Shown piece by piece: positions 33,791-42,168 of a stretch of 64,000 bases of DNA. Both the position numbers and the translations under genes were made by a program. Source of the DNA: Virgibacillus dokdonensis (GTDB taxonomy: Bacteria > Bacillota > Bacilli > Bacillales > Amphibacillaceae). The stretch spans positions 288,285 through 352,284 of the forward strand of contig NZ_LT745763.1 in the NCBI RefSeq assembly GCF_900166595.1, written 5' to 3'. The notes under the pieces are model-generated. The model was not told the DNA's origin. It ran no database searches and saw only the letters and a program-made list of their open reading frames with translations. Numbering within the stretch: the first letter of the stretch is position 1; each line of letters opens with the position of its first letter.

Positions 33791-34537
33791 TCAAACTTCC
33801 TTTCCCTCACCGCCTGATTGGGAAAAACAGGAACTTCCCCCCTCTGTCCTACTTATGCTTCGATCCTGAATGTTAAACCGAAGCAGTACTTGTTGCAGCG
33901 GCTCCAGAACGCGCTTATAAATACCTACGGAAATAAAGACAGTTGCCATCCCATATAAGAAGCCTCCAATTACATCGGTTGGAAAATGTACACCAAGATA
34001 AATTCTCGTCATTAAAATAAAACCAATTAATACGAGTACAGCCAACCCGACTGCCGTTTTTTTCCAGTATTTATTTGTAAGAAGAATGAGCACCAGTCCA
34101 AGAATTCCATAAAAAATGGTCGCCGACGTTGCATGGCCGCTTGGGAAGCTCTCTGTTGTTTTTTCAATCAATGGAAGAATGTTCGGTCGTGCTCGGCCCA
34201 TTACCTTTTTAATCAGCTTTGTGCCAATTGCCGCAAAGCAAAGAACAGTTCCACCAAGCCAAAAGCCAGCCAAATACCATCTCTTAATAAAAAGAAAAAT
34301 AACAAATGCTATTGTTAATGCGATACTCAGTCTTATGTTGCCAATCTCCGATAATATTGAGAGGAAGGCTGTTTTTGTATCGGTGACATTAGTTTGGATC
34401 ACTTCAATTATTGCCAAATCAATATTTTCTATTGACGTGCTTTCTTGAAAGACTCCTAAACTAACAATCCCAAAAAGAATCATAAAAATAATACCAACGA
34501 AAATAAATAACCATGAAAAATCTTTTTTAACCTTCAA
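33791..34537 (-). CDS. PAP2 superfamily membrane phosphatase
   Basis: This 248-residue membrane protein has about six segments and the three PAP2 motifs: KKVMGRARPN (about 113-122), ESFPSGHATS (about 130-139) and TRIYLGVHFPTDVIGG (about 178-193). These residues form the phospho-His active site on the outer face. Members dephosphorylate undecaprenyl pyrophosphate, phosphatidylglycerophosphate or phosphatidate; this cannot be resolved here. It is divergent from an XRE regulator across a shared 98-base region with an inverted repeat. Confidence 0.92.
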   Translation of the reverse strand: MKVKKDFSWLFIFVGIIFMILFGIVSLGVFQESTSIENIDLAIIEVIQTNVTDTKTAFLSILSEIGNIRLSIALTIAFVIFLFIKRWYLAGFWLGGTVLCFAAIGTKLIKKVMGRARPNILPLIEKTTESFPSGHATSATIFYGILGLVLILLTNKYWKKTAVGLAVLVLIGFILMTRIYLGVHFPTDVIGGFLYGMATVFISVGIYKRVLEPLQQVLLRFNIQDRSISRTEGGSSCFSQSGGEGKEV

Positions 34538-34561
34538 TTTGTAATCCTACTTTCCGCTCCA

Positions 34562-34594
34562 GTTGTTGACATTTTGTCACCAACTATGTATATT
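34562..34594 (+). promoter_or_regulatory. Promoter and inverted-repeat operator of the XRE-DUF1232 gene
   Basis: TTGACA (34566-34571), 17 bases, TATATT (34589-34594) is a strong sigma-A promoter. GTTGTTGACA (34562-34571) and TGTCACCAAC (34575-34584) form an inverted repeat with one mismatch around TTT, covering the -35 box. The downstream XRE protein is the natural candidate to bind it and repress its own transcription. Confidence 0.7.
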
Positions 34595-34635
34595 ACTATA
34601 TAAATTCACTCTAAACAAGGCAGGTTATAAATACA

Positions 34636-35274
34636 ATGAAGGATCATGAGACATTTCGCAACTTCTTAAATCGTTTAATAGATGAGAGATCTTTATCTTT
34701 AAGAAAGTTAGGTAAAATCTCAGGGATTGATCATGCTACCCTTTCAAAAATTATAAATGGAAAGCGGGAGGCAAACTTAATCCATTTACAAAAGCTTTCT
34801 GTAAGTCTTGATATCGAATTAACAACATTTATGCATGCTGCAGGTTATATAACTGAACCTAAACAGAAGGAAGACTCAGATATTCAAAATTCAGTGGATT
34901 TAATACAAAAATTAATAAAAACAACCAACAACTATGATGAGGATTTTACATTTGAGAAAGTGAAACAAGAAATTGCCAAATATCAGGATTACAGTCAGAC
35001 AACGGATGGTAGAAATAAGATTTTGCAGGAATTTGAGAATAAAATTGAAAAAACAGACAGCAAGGGACCCTGCATATCACAATTACGAACCATGTTTTTT
35101 CGTTTTTCTGCTAAAAAAGGTACAGTCCGTGAGATTGCTTTAATGGGAGCAGCTCTAATTTATTTTATTATAACAACTGATTTATTACCAGATTACCTGC
35201 TTCCAATTGGCTTTTTGGATGATGCAGTTATTGTGCAGGCAGTTTTACAGTATATGGACAGCAAAAAGTTCTAA
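34636..35274 (+). CDS. XRE-type regulator fused to a DUF1232 domain
   Basis: The protein has 212 residues. The N-terminal helix-turn-helix (about 5-65) reads RSLSLRKLGKISGIDHATLSKIINGKREANLIHLQKLS. The C-terminal part (about 145-210) is a DUF1232/YkvA-like segment, with ALMGAALIYFIITTDLLPDYLLPIGFLDDAVIVQAVLQYM, probably membrane-associated. A membrane-tethered regulator next to two cell-wall polymerase genes suggests envelope control; this is inference. A clear promoter with overlapping inverted repeat precedes it, and the next gene begins 19 bases after the stop. Confidence 0.82.
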   Translation: MKDHETFRNFLNRLIDERSLSLRKLGKISGIDHATLSKIINGKREANLIHLQKLSVSLDIELTTFMHAAGYITEPKQKEDSDIQNSVDLIQKLIKTTNNYDEDFTFEKVKQEIAKYQDYSQTTDGRNKILQEFENKIEKTDSKGPCISQLRTMFFRFSAKKGTVREIALMGAALIYFIITTDLLPDYLLPIGFLDDAVIVQAVLQYMDSKKF

Positions 35275-35293
35275 TATGATGAAGGATGAGATT

Positions 35294-36454
35294 ATGGAAT
35301 CAAATACATATAAGATTGATTACTTCATTCTCTTTTTAGTCTTTTGTTTGTTTATTTACAGTCTGCTTGCAGTATTTAGTGGTTCTGGCCAATACGCTCA
35401 AGGGACTCCCTTTTATTTCGTTACGAGGCAATTTATATGTTACCTTATTGGAGTCGGATTAATGCTTCTTGTAACAAGGTTTGATTTTAAATTATTGGAA
35501 AAATGGGCACTGCCTATATATATTACGGGAGTTGTACTTCTTCTACTTGTCCATTTTGGGGGAACAGAAAAAAATGGTTCCAAGCGTTGGATCGACCTTG
35601 TAGTAATCGAAATTCAACCCTCTGAGTTTATGAAAATATTCCTCATTATTTACCTGGCATTTATTTTAAGAAGAGCGGGGAAGTCTCCATTAACTTTCAA
35701 GAGTAGTATTCCTATTGTTTTAAAAGTCACTTTTTATTCTCTTATTCCATTTCTACTTATATTAGTTCAGCCAGACTTGGGTTCGGCCCTCGTTATTCTA
35801 GGGATAACGATTACTTTAATTTTTAATTCTAGTATCTCTTCAAAAATGCTCGTCTTTATCATTTCTGGTATTACAACGGCGCTAGGGTGTTTAGCTTATT
35901 TATTTTATTTTCAGCACGAGTTATTCACAAAAGTTCTAAAGCCACATCAATTATCACGAATATATGGTTGGCTTGATCCTGAACAATATGCTTCAGATTA
36001 TGGTTATCAATTGCAGCAAGCAACGATAGGAATAGGCTCAGGACAAATGTCCGGAAGAGGGTTTACTCAAGGAGTGCAAGTACAAAGTGGTAAAATTCCA
36101 GAAGCGCATACAGACTTTATTTTTGCGGTAATCGGTGAAGAGTTTGGTTTTATAGGAACAGTCTTATTATTATTAATTTACTTTTTGTTAATCTATCGAA
36201 TTATCCAAATTGCCTTACAAACTACTAATCTATTCGGTGTTTATATTTGTGTAGGAACTGTTGGCTTGATTAGCTTACAAGTCTTTCAAAATATTGGAAT
36301 GACGATTGGTTTAATGCCGATTACTGGATTGGCGTTGCCGTTTATTAGCTATGGTGGCAGTGCACTTCTAACTAATTTCGTTGCTTTAGGACTAGTATTC
36401 AGTGTGCAAAAGCATTCTAAGCAATTTATGTTTAGCGACAATAAAGTTACTTAG
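35294..36454 (+). CDS. SEDS family cell-wall polymerase, RodA-type
   Basis: This membrane protein of 386 residues has about ten segments. It shows SEDS motifs: KNGSKRWIDLVVIEIQPSEFMKIFLI (about 95-120), LVQPDLGSALVILGI, GYQLQQATIGIGSGQMSGRG and PEAHTDFIFAVIGEEFG (catalytic loop Asp/Glu region), and PFISYGGSALL. SEDS proteins polymerise lipid II into glycan strands with a class B PBP. I chose ATG 35294 because AAGGATGAG sits just upstream; two earlier ATGs lack such a site. It lies directly after the XRE-DUF1232 gene and before a second SEDS gene. Its sequence is closer to RodA than FtsW, but the assignment is soft. Confidence 0.87.
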   Translation: MESNTYKIDYFILFLVFCLFIYSLLAVFSGSGQYAQGTPFYFVTRQFICYLIGVGLMLLVTRFDFKLLEKWALPIYITGVVLLLLVHFGGTEKNGSKRWIDLVVIEIQPSEFMKIFLIIYLAFILRRAGKSPLTFKSSIPIVLKVTFYSLIPFLLILVQPDLGSALVILGITITLIFNSSISSKMLVFIISGITTALGCLAYLFYFQHELFTKVLKPHQLSRIYGWLDPEQYASDYGYQLQQATIGIGSGQMSGRGFTQGVQVQSGKIPEAHTDFIFAVIGEEFGFIGTVLLLLIYFLLIYRIIQIALQTTNLFGVYICVGTVGLISLQVFQNIGMTIGLMPITGLALPFISYGGSALLTNFVALGLVFSVQKHSKQFMFSDNKVT

Positions 36455-36629
36455 AAAAGGCTCATAGTCCCCCTGTGCATATACATACTATTTTTGCTCA
36501 ATATTTGCCTGATGCACAAGGCGGGAGAAGCGATTATTATTTCAAGTCTAGGCTCTTTTAGCTGACTAATTCTGATTTCGTGCTCTTTTTCAACCTGCAC
36601 ATGTTGTTACCTGAAAGGATGGTATTTCT

Positions 36630-37790
36630 ATGGATATCTTGCTCCTGATACAAAAGAAATTAAAAAATGTTGATTTTCCATTATTGGTTATCATTCTTTT
36701 GCTTGCTGGCTTTGGTTTAATGATGATTTATAGCAGCAGTAGTACGTTATCTTACTTAAATTATGATACAACCAATCATTTTTTTATAAAACAGCTTCAA
36801 TGGTTGCTTTTAAGTATCATCCTTTTATTGATTACTATCTTTATTCCGTATCAGCTGTATAGTAAATTCAGTCCGTTCTTTGTTTTAACAACGATTATTT
36901 TATTAGTTTTGGTATTACTTCCGGGTATTGGTGTGGAAAGGAACAACTCGCAGCGATGGATCCAATTAGGCCCTTTATTGTTTCAGCCAACGGAATTAAT
37001 CAAATTATTGATGCTGATTTATTTCGCATTCTTTTACTCGAAGAAACAAGATATTATTAATCAATTTAATCGTGGAGTTCTTCCACCCTTACTCGTTTTG
37101 GCGATTGTTTTTTTACTCATCTTACGGCAGCCTGATCTGGGATCTGCTGCATTAATATTGTTTGCTTGTGGCATTATTGTGCTCTCGTCTGGGGTGGCAT
37201 GGAGACATCTATTGATGCTTGTAAGTGTTGGAATACTTAGCGTTATTTACTTTGCCCTTTCCTCTCCTTATCGTTTGGAGAGGCTGACTTCATTCATCGA
37301 CCCCTTTAGAGATCCTGTCGGGGATGGTTATCAATTAGTCAATAGTTATATTGCCATTGGTACAGGCGGAATCACAGGGAATGGATTAGGGAGAAGTATT
37401 CAAAAGCTCGGGTTTCTCCCTGAAGCGCATACAGACTTTATAATGGCAATTGTAGTAGAGGAGCTCGGTTTAATGGGTCTTCTCTTTGTTATTGGTGCCT
37501 ATATTTTTATTATGTTTAGAGGAGTAGCAATTGCTAAAGCTTGCGATAATATGTTTCCTAAATTACTAGCTATGGGAATAACCTTTCAAATCATGCTTCA
37601 GGTCATTTTCAATTTAGGTGCAGTATCCGGGCTGCTTCCAATTACAGGTATCCCTCTTCCTTTAATTAGCTATGGGGGCTCTTCCACAATCGTTACGATG
37701 ACCTCCTTTGGAATATTGCTGCAGATTTCTGCCCAGGCTAATTTCAAGCCGAAAGTCAGTAAAAATCAGCTGCCGGAATACCAATTTTAG
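36630..37790 (+). CDS. SEDS family cell-wall polymerase, FtsW/SpoVE-type
   Basis: This membrane protein of 386 residues has about ten segments. SEDS motifs are LMMIYSSSSTLSY, NNSQRWIQLGPLLFQPTELIKLL, LRQPDLGSAALIL, GDGYQLVNSYIAIGTGGITGNGLG, LPEAHTDFIMAIVVEELGLMG and PLPLISYGGSSTI. They belong to peptidoglycan glycosyltransferases. It follows the RodA-like gene after 175 bases and is the same length. No partner PBP or mre genes are nearby, unlike classical loci, so these may be extra copies. The end of an ankyrin gene overlaps its 3' end by 4 bases on the other strand. Confidence 0.87.
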   Translation: MDILLLIQKKLKNVDFPLLVIILLLAGFGLMMIYSSSSTLSYLNYDTTNHFFIKQLQWLLLSIILLLITIFIPYQLYSKFSPFFVLTTIILLVLVLLPGIGVERNNSQRWIQLGPLLFQPTELIKLLMLIYFAFFYSKKQDIINQFNRGVLPPLLVLAIVFLLILRQPDLGSAALILFACGIIVLSSGVAWRHLLMLVSVGILSVIYFALSSPYRLERLTSFIDPFRDPVGDGYQLVNSYIAIGTGGITGNGLGRSIQKLGFLPEAHTDFIMAIVVEELGLMGLLFVIGAYIFIMFRGVAIAKACDNMFPKLLAMGITFQIMLQVIFNLGAVSGLLPITGIPLPLISYGGSSTIVTMTSFGILLQISAQANFKPKVSKNQLPEYQF

Positions 37791-38137
37791 ACAAGTAGTA
37801 CATTATCCAACCGATTGTCCTGCTTGTTTATGTCTGCACCTTTCTCAATGAGCAATCTGACTGTTTCTACTTCATTGCTATATGTGGCAGCAAGTACAGC
37901 TGTTGTTCCTTGATCGTCGGTTGCATTTATACTTGCGCCTTCATCAAGCAATTTCTTTACTTTTGCTTTTTCCCCTCGTTCCGCAGCTTGAATTAGTTCT
38001 TGATTCAAAGCGCTCTCCTCCTTACTATTCATTTGTTTGTTATCTACATTTGATGCATGATTGTTCTCGCATCCAGCCATGGCAAGCAAGATAACCGATA
38101 GTATTACTAAAAAAAACCGTAATGGCATGACGTTCAA
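37787..38137 (-). pseudogene. Ankyrin-repeat lipoprotein, C-terminally truncated
   Basis: The visible product has 116 residues. A lipoprotein signal peptide with lipobox LAMAGC (Cys23) is followed by ankyrin repeats: ELIQAAERGEKAKVKKLLDEGASINATDDQGTT and ETVRLLIEKGADINKQDNRLDN. The frame ends abruptly in VLLV, where such proteins normally continue with PLLYAGAEG-type residues and several more repeats. The break coincides with the 3' end of the convergent SEDS gene. The missing part is not found further left, so a rearrangement probably removed it. AGGAGG stands before the TTG/ATG start, so it may still be translated. Confidence 0.7.
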
Positions 38138-38371
38138 CCGACCTCCTAATACATCAAGTTTATCTCATGTTGATGGCGCTCTGTATGTCATAGAACGTAT
38201 GTGGTAGGGAAGTATAAGGGAAATTGAAAAGGATCTTGTTTTCTATTTAACCCTGCTAAAAGTTTACCATGAAATCAATTGTCAGAAAATGAAATGTTTT
38301 TCTACTTTCACTTGTGTTATAGTGAGTTCAAAGATGAGTAATTCCAAAAAAAGTTAAAGGAGAATAGGAAG

Positions 38372-38827
38372 ATGAAGGTTAGACCATTACGAGTGAATGA
38401 AGCACCACCATTAGATTTATTATTAGAAGCAGATCCGCAATTAGACTTGGTAAAAGCATATCTTCTCAGGGGGGATTGCTATATTGCAGAAGTTCATGAA
38501 AAAAGAATCGGTGTATATGTTTTACTTCCAACTAGACCAAGTACCGTTGAGTTGGTGAACATATCTGTAGCGGAATCTGAGCAGGGAAAAGGATATGGAA
38601 AGAAGCTTGTTGGGGATGCTATTCAAAAAGCGAAAGCAAAGCGATATAAAACATTGGAAATTGGTACAGGCAATTCTAGTATAGATCAGTTAGCCATGTA
38701 TCAAAAATGTGGCTTTCGAATAACTGGTGTAGACAAAGATTTTTTTGTACGTCATTACTCTGAACCTATTTCTGAAAATGGCATTTCGTGTGTTGATATG
38801 GTGCGTCTATCTATGGATCTTGCATGA
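38372..38827 (+). CDS. GNAT N-acetyltransferase, YvbK-like
   Basis: The protein has 151 residues. It begins MKVRPLRVNEAPPLDLLLEADP and has GVYVLLPTRPSTVELVNISVAE, the acetyl-CoA loop EQGKGYGKKLVGDAI (about 70-84), LEIGTGNSSIDQLAMYQKCGF and DKDFFVRHY. This agrees closely with my memory of B. subtilis YvbK, a GNAT enzyme of unknown acceptor. It is preceded by AAAGGAGAA and seems to be a single gene. Confidence 0.87.
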   Translation: MKVRPLRVNEAPPLDLLLEADPQLDLVKAYLLRGDCYIAEVHEKRIGVYVLLPTRPSTVELVNISVAESEQGKGYGKKLVGDAIQKAKAKRYKTLEIGTGNSSIDQLAMYQKCGFRITGVDKDFFVRHYSEPISENGISCVDMVRLSMDLA

Positions 38828-38941
38828 AGTAACATAGGTATAAAGCTTGGATGATGGCGCTGTATCTGTTTAACTATCTTTTTACATTATTAAGAAGATA
38901 GCTTGTAAAAACATTTCATGATGACAATGGAGGTGCAGGAA

Positions 38942-39397
38942 ATGGATGTGTTTATGGAACGTGCGGTAGAGTTAGCAGTGTCAAATGTGAAGCATGGTGG
39001 ACAGCCGTTTGGTGCGGTATTGGTCAAAGATGGGGAAGTGGTTGCTGAGGGGGTAAATGAGCTTCACCACACCTATGATATTAGTGCTCATGCGGAACTC
39101 GTAGCGATTCGACAAGTGCAGCAAAAATTACAAACGAATGACTTGTCCGGTTACACCATGTATGCAAGTGGTGAGCCTTGTCCCATGTGTTTAACAGCAA
39201 TGTATTTTGCATCCATTGACCAGGTGTATTACGGTGCATCAGTTGAAGATGCGGCTGAAATAGGTTTAACAACGTCAAAAAGAATATATGAAGACTTGCG
39301 AAAATCGAAGACAGAACGATCATTACCTACCACTCAAATGCCACTACGTGAAGGGCAAAAGGATCCAATGAAGCTTTGGGAAGAGGGGAACAGATAA
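38942..39397 (+). CDS. Cytidine/deoxycytidylate deaminase-family nucleoside or guanine deaminase
   Basis: This 151-residue zinc enzyme has the catalytic motif SAHAELVAIRQ (zinc His and proton-shuttle Glu, about 48-55) and SGEPCPMCLTAMYFASIDQVYYG (two zinc Cys, about 80-85). The N-terminal RAVELAVSNVKHGGQPFGAVLVKDGEVVAEG and the C-terminal IYEDLRKSKTERSLPTTQM resemble guanine deaminase (GuaD) more than TadA. It converts a purine or nucleoside by hydrolytic deamination. I chose ATG 38942 because GGAGGTG ends 6 bases upstream. Confidence 0.85.
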   Translation: MDVFMERAVELAVSNVKHGGQPFGAVLVKDGEVVAEGVNELHHTYDISAHAELVAIRQVQQKLQTNDLSGYTMYASGEPCPMCLTAMYFASIDQVYYGASVEDAAEIGLTTSKRIYEDLRKSKTERSLPTTQMPLREGQKDPMKLWEEGNR

Positions 39398-39547
39398 CAT
39401 CGTTCTATTAGAGTGCTGCCATTTAAAGCATAGATTGTGTGATGCTTTTCATATACATACATTTTGCGTGTGTGTGAACATATATTTCGTACTATGTATA
39501 GCCACTAATTGAAGGTTCTCTTTATCTACAAGAATGGTGTTACCAAA

Positions 39548-39590
39548 GAAATATTTGCAACCTATAAAAACTGTAAGTTGCAAATATTTC
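39548..39590 (-). terminator. Hairpin at the end of the galactitol-type PTS operon
   Basis: GAAATATTTGCAAC (39548-39561) pairs perfectly over 14 bp with GTTGCAAATATTTC (39577-39590). It lies just after the aldolase stop on the minus strand. The T-run is weak, so termination efficiency is uncertain. Confidence 0.6.
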
Positions 39591-39601
39591 TTATCTTAAT
39601 C

Positions 39602-40453
39602 TCATTCTGTTATACTTTTAAAAACATCTATTATTTGTTGAAAGTCTTTTTCCATAGCATCTTGAGCATAGCGTGATATCTCGGAAAATAAAACGGCATC
39701 ATTATTATTGATACAATTTTTAGTTGCATCCGCGCCTACTTTAGCTCCATAAGTATAATAATTAATCTTTTTTACGCCATTTTTAATAGATAGTTTATAT
39801 TCTTTTGAACTTAGACCAGATCCACCATGCATTACTAACGGTAAGTTAGTTAATGTTGCAATTTCTTTGATTCTTTTATAATCTAAATTTGGTTTATGTC
39901 TATAGAATCCATGAACTGTGCCAAATGAAGCTGCAAGTGCGTCTATGTTTGTTTCTTTCACAAATTTATATGCTAACTGTGGGTCTGTATAATTATCTTC
40001 TTCGTTAACTTCTTGTGTGTGTTCGCCAATTTCATTGCCTATCATAATTCCTAATTCACCTTCTACACTTGCTCCAAATTCATTTGCTAACCTTACTGCC
40101 TTTCTCGTTTTTTGTACGTTTTCTTCATAAGGTAATCTTGAGCCATCATACATGATGGATGTAAAGCCGAGCTGCAAGCCTTTTTCTAAATAATTTATAG
40201 ATTCACCATGATCAATATGCGCACAAATTGGTATGCTTGCATGTTTGGCCAGTGTGATCATAGCAGGTCCAATTGTTTCTATCTGATTAATGTACTCATG
40301 GCTTTGGGCATGCTGTATGATAATAGGAGTAGTATTTTTCTCTGCTGCGCTTATTGCAGCAACTAAACTTTCAAATGTTGGTGTGTTTATTGCGGCAATA
40401 CCACAGTTTCTTTTTTCTGCTACCTCCATGACTTCTTTTAACGTAACTAACAT
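39602..40453 (-). CDS. Class II ketose-bisphosphate aldolase (GatY/FbaA-like)
   Basis: This 283-residue zinc aldolase shows PIIIQHAQSHEY near residue 45, ICAHIDHGESINYLEKGLQLGFTSIMYDGS (catalytic Asp and zinc His, about 75-105), GELGIMIGNEIGEH, ALAASFGTVHGFY (second zinc His) and LPLVMHGGSGLSSKEY (third zinc His). It splits a ketose-1-phosphate or bisphosphate into dihydroxyacetone phosphate and an aldehyde. As the last gene of the galactitol-type PTS operon it should perform the final cleavage. The length and sequence place it near GatY/KbaY and fructose-bisphosphate aldolases. Confidence 0.88.
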   Translation of the reverse strand: MLVTLKEVMEVAEKRNCGIAAINTPTFESLVAAISAAEKNTTPIIIQHAQSHEYINQIETIGPAMITLAKHASIPICAHIDHGESINYLEKGLQLGFTSIMYDGSRLPYEENVQKTRKAVRLANEFGASVEGELGIMIGNEIGEHTQEVNEEDNYTDPQLAYKFVKETNIDALAASFGTVHGFYRHKPNLDYKRIKEIATLTNLPLVMHGGSGLSSKEYKLSIKNGVKKINYYTYGAKVGADATKNCINNNDAVLFSEISRYAQDAMEKDFQQIIDVFKSITE

Positions 40454-40541
40454 GAAATCTAATCTCCTTTAATATGGGGTGAATGAATACAGCTTTATTA
40501 CTAGGCAGGTTGCTCAAATCCGGTTCAATTGTGTAGCAATT

Positions 40542-41075
40542 TCATTGACCAATAATTTGAACCTTACATTGCCTATTTCTCACTCGATTTTGGTCCCAGT
40601 CTACAAAATAAATGTAACCTACTTTACCAATTTGCAGTTCCTTGTTTTCGATGATAAAGGTCTCACTGGAGCCGATGAAAGTTCCTTTAATATGTGCCTC
40701 CGTATTTAATAGGGATCTTTTATCTGGTACTAAATCTGTTCCTTCTGTACGCATTTTTTCTTTTGGGAGTTCTACTCCGAATTTTGTATGTTCAGGTCCA
40801 GGGTGGTAATACTGTCCCTCAGATAGGCATCTAGGTACCACTTTTTCTAAAACATTATTTAAATCAACTTGAAGGTATTCATCACCTGCGTAGTTTTTAT
40901 CATGCGAATATTCTTCAAAGAAAACAGAACAAGTTGTATGTGGTGAAGCCACTACACATAAACCATCTTTCACTGTACTTTGTTCAACAATTTCTCTGAT
41001 TTTTTCCGTAATATCATGATAGGATACCCGATTTCCTGCTGAAGTAATGGTTAACGTTTGGTTATAAATAATCAT
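40542..41075 (-). CDS. YjbQ/UPF0047 family protein
   Basis: The 177-residue protein has the YjbQ signature GLCVVASPHTTCSVFFEEYS (about 41-60), EYLQVDLNNVLEKVVP and HTEAHIKGTF-like NTEAHIKGTFIGSS. YjbQ proteins form a beta-barrel trimer with a putative metal site and show weak thiamine-phosphate synthase activity; their main role is unknown. Here it stands between the TIM-like isomerase and the aldolase, so a role in the catabolic pathway is more plausible than thiamine synthesis. This copy is longer than the usual 130-140 residues. Confidence 0.82.
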   Translation of the reverse strand: MIIYNQTLTITSAGNRVSYHDITEKIREIVEQSTVKDGLCVVASPHTTCSVFFEEYSHDKNYAGDEYLQVDLNNVLEKVVPRCLSEGQYYHPGPEHTKFGVELPKEKMRTEGTDLVPDKRSLLNTEAHIKGTFIGSSETFIIENKELQIGKVGYIYFVDWDQNRVRNRQCKVQIIGQ

Positions 41076-41091
41076 TTTTTGTTCCTCCGTT

Positions 41092-41766
41092 TCAAATTAA
41101 GCAACTTATCATTTCTTCTAATTTAGTTTCCCAGTTGGGTGCATTAATAATGCCGCTTGTTCCACCAGTGCCGTCTGCTCCTTCTTGCAGAACCTGTCTT
41201 ACGTCTTCTCCCGTACTTACACCTGCTGCCTGTAAAACCAATATCTCTGAATTGATCTCTTTAATTGCAGTTGTAGTTTCTTTTCGATAAGATGATTCAC
41301 TCGTTGCCCCACTTCCAATTAATTCCGTTGGTTCACAAATAATCATATGAGGTTCTAATTCTGCAACTGCTTTACATTGTTTTACTGTGTCAGCACAAGC
41401 AATTGTTATCATGCCTAATTCGTTAGCTCTTCGAATCGTTTTATCCAATTCGGATAGCGTGAGTGGATTCTCTGCATGATTTAAGACAACCGCTTTTACT
41501 CCCTTATCTTTTAAAGCATCAGGTAGAACATGCCCCATGCCTCTTCCTGGAACTAAATGGTCCATGTGTTGAGCGGTAACGATTACATGTTTGGTTTCTT
41601 CGATTACCTTTTGCAAATCTATTAATTGACCTGTAAATAAAACGTCGATAGCATATTTTTCTGCTAATCTATCTGTAATTTTTGCCAGTTTTAACAAATC
41701 ACTTCCGTAAAGATAGGATTTAGGATTTACAATAAAAACGGGTTTTTTAATATGGGAGGTAAACAT
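41092..41766 (-). CDS. Triosephosphate isomerase-like enzyme of a sugar operon
   Basis: This 224-residue TIM barrel has catalytic-type residues: Asn/Lys in VNPKSY (about 14-19), a His in VTAQHMDHLVPGRGMG (about 72-87), and the base Glu in MIICEPTELIGSG (about 135-147). It has a C-terminal phosphate loop near GADGTGGTSGIINAP. It resembles the short archaeal-type triosephosphate isomerases and the TIM homologues that isomerise tetrulose phosphates in erythritol/threitol catabolism. Its place between PTS genes and an aldolase argues for a pathway-specific sugar-phosphate isomerase, not the housekeeping enzyme. Confidence 0.8.
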   Translation of the reverse strand: MFTSHIKKPVFIVNPKSYLYGSDLLKLAKITDRLAEKYAIDVLFTGQLIDLQKVIEETKHVIVTAQHMDHLVPGRGMGHVLPDALKDKGVKAVVLNHAENPLTLSELDKTIRRANELGMITIACADTVKQCKAVAELEPHMIICEPTELIGSGATSESSYRKETTTAIKEINSEILVLQAAGVSTGEDVRQVLQEGADGTGGTSGIINAPNWETKLEEMISCLI

Positions 41767-41809
41767 GTAAACAATTCCTTTCTACTTTTCAATAATTGAT
41801 GTAAACAGG

Positions 41810-42097
41810 TTATTTGGTTAGTTTTTCTTTTAATTGAAGAAACACTTCCTCTTTCCTTACACCAGTCAATAAAGGTACTCCATTAATTACCTTCTCTTTT
41901 AGATTATCAGGGACAATGGTTGTGCTTATTACTACATCATAATTATCTAGGTTATTTACTTCGTCTGAGATTTTACTTTGGAATAAAGTTACTTGATTAT
42001 CTAATTGGTTATCCTGAAGCCATTCTTTTATTTTCCCTGTAACAACAGTTGATGTAGCGACACCAGTTCCACATATAATTAGTAGTTTCTTTTTCAT
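41810..42097 (-). CDS. PTS galactitol-type EIIB
   Basis: This 95-residue phosphocarrier carries the phosphorylated Cys9 in LLIICGTGVATSTVVTGKIKEWL, followed by the alpha/beta fold of EIIB-gat (NYDVVISTTIVPDNLKEKVINGVPLLTGV). It takes phosphate from the operon's EIIA and passes it to the sugar carried by EIIC. It lies 71 bases after the EIIC gene. Confidence 0.92.
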   Translation of the reverse strand: MKKKLLIICGTGVATSTVVTGKIKEWLQDNQLDNQVTLFQSKISDEVNNLDNYDVVISTTIVPDNLKEKVINGVPLLTGVRKEEVFLQLKEKLTK

Positions 42098-42168
42098 TTC
42101 AATTCCCCCAGTAGTTTAAGATATTTTTTCTAATTACATAACTACACGTTTGCAATAGCTGATATTTT

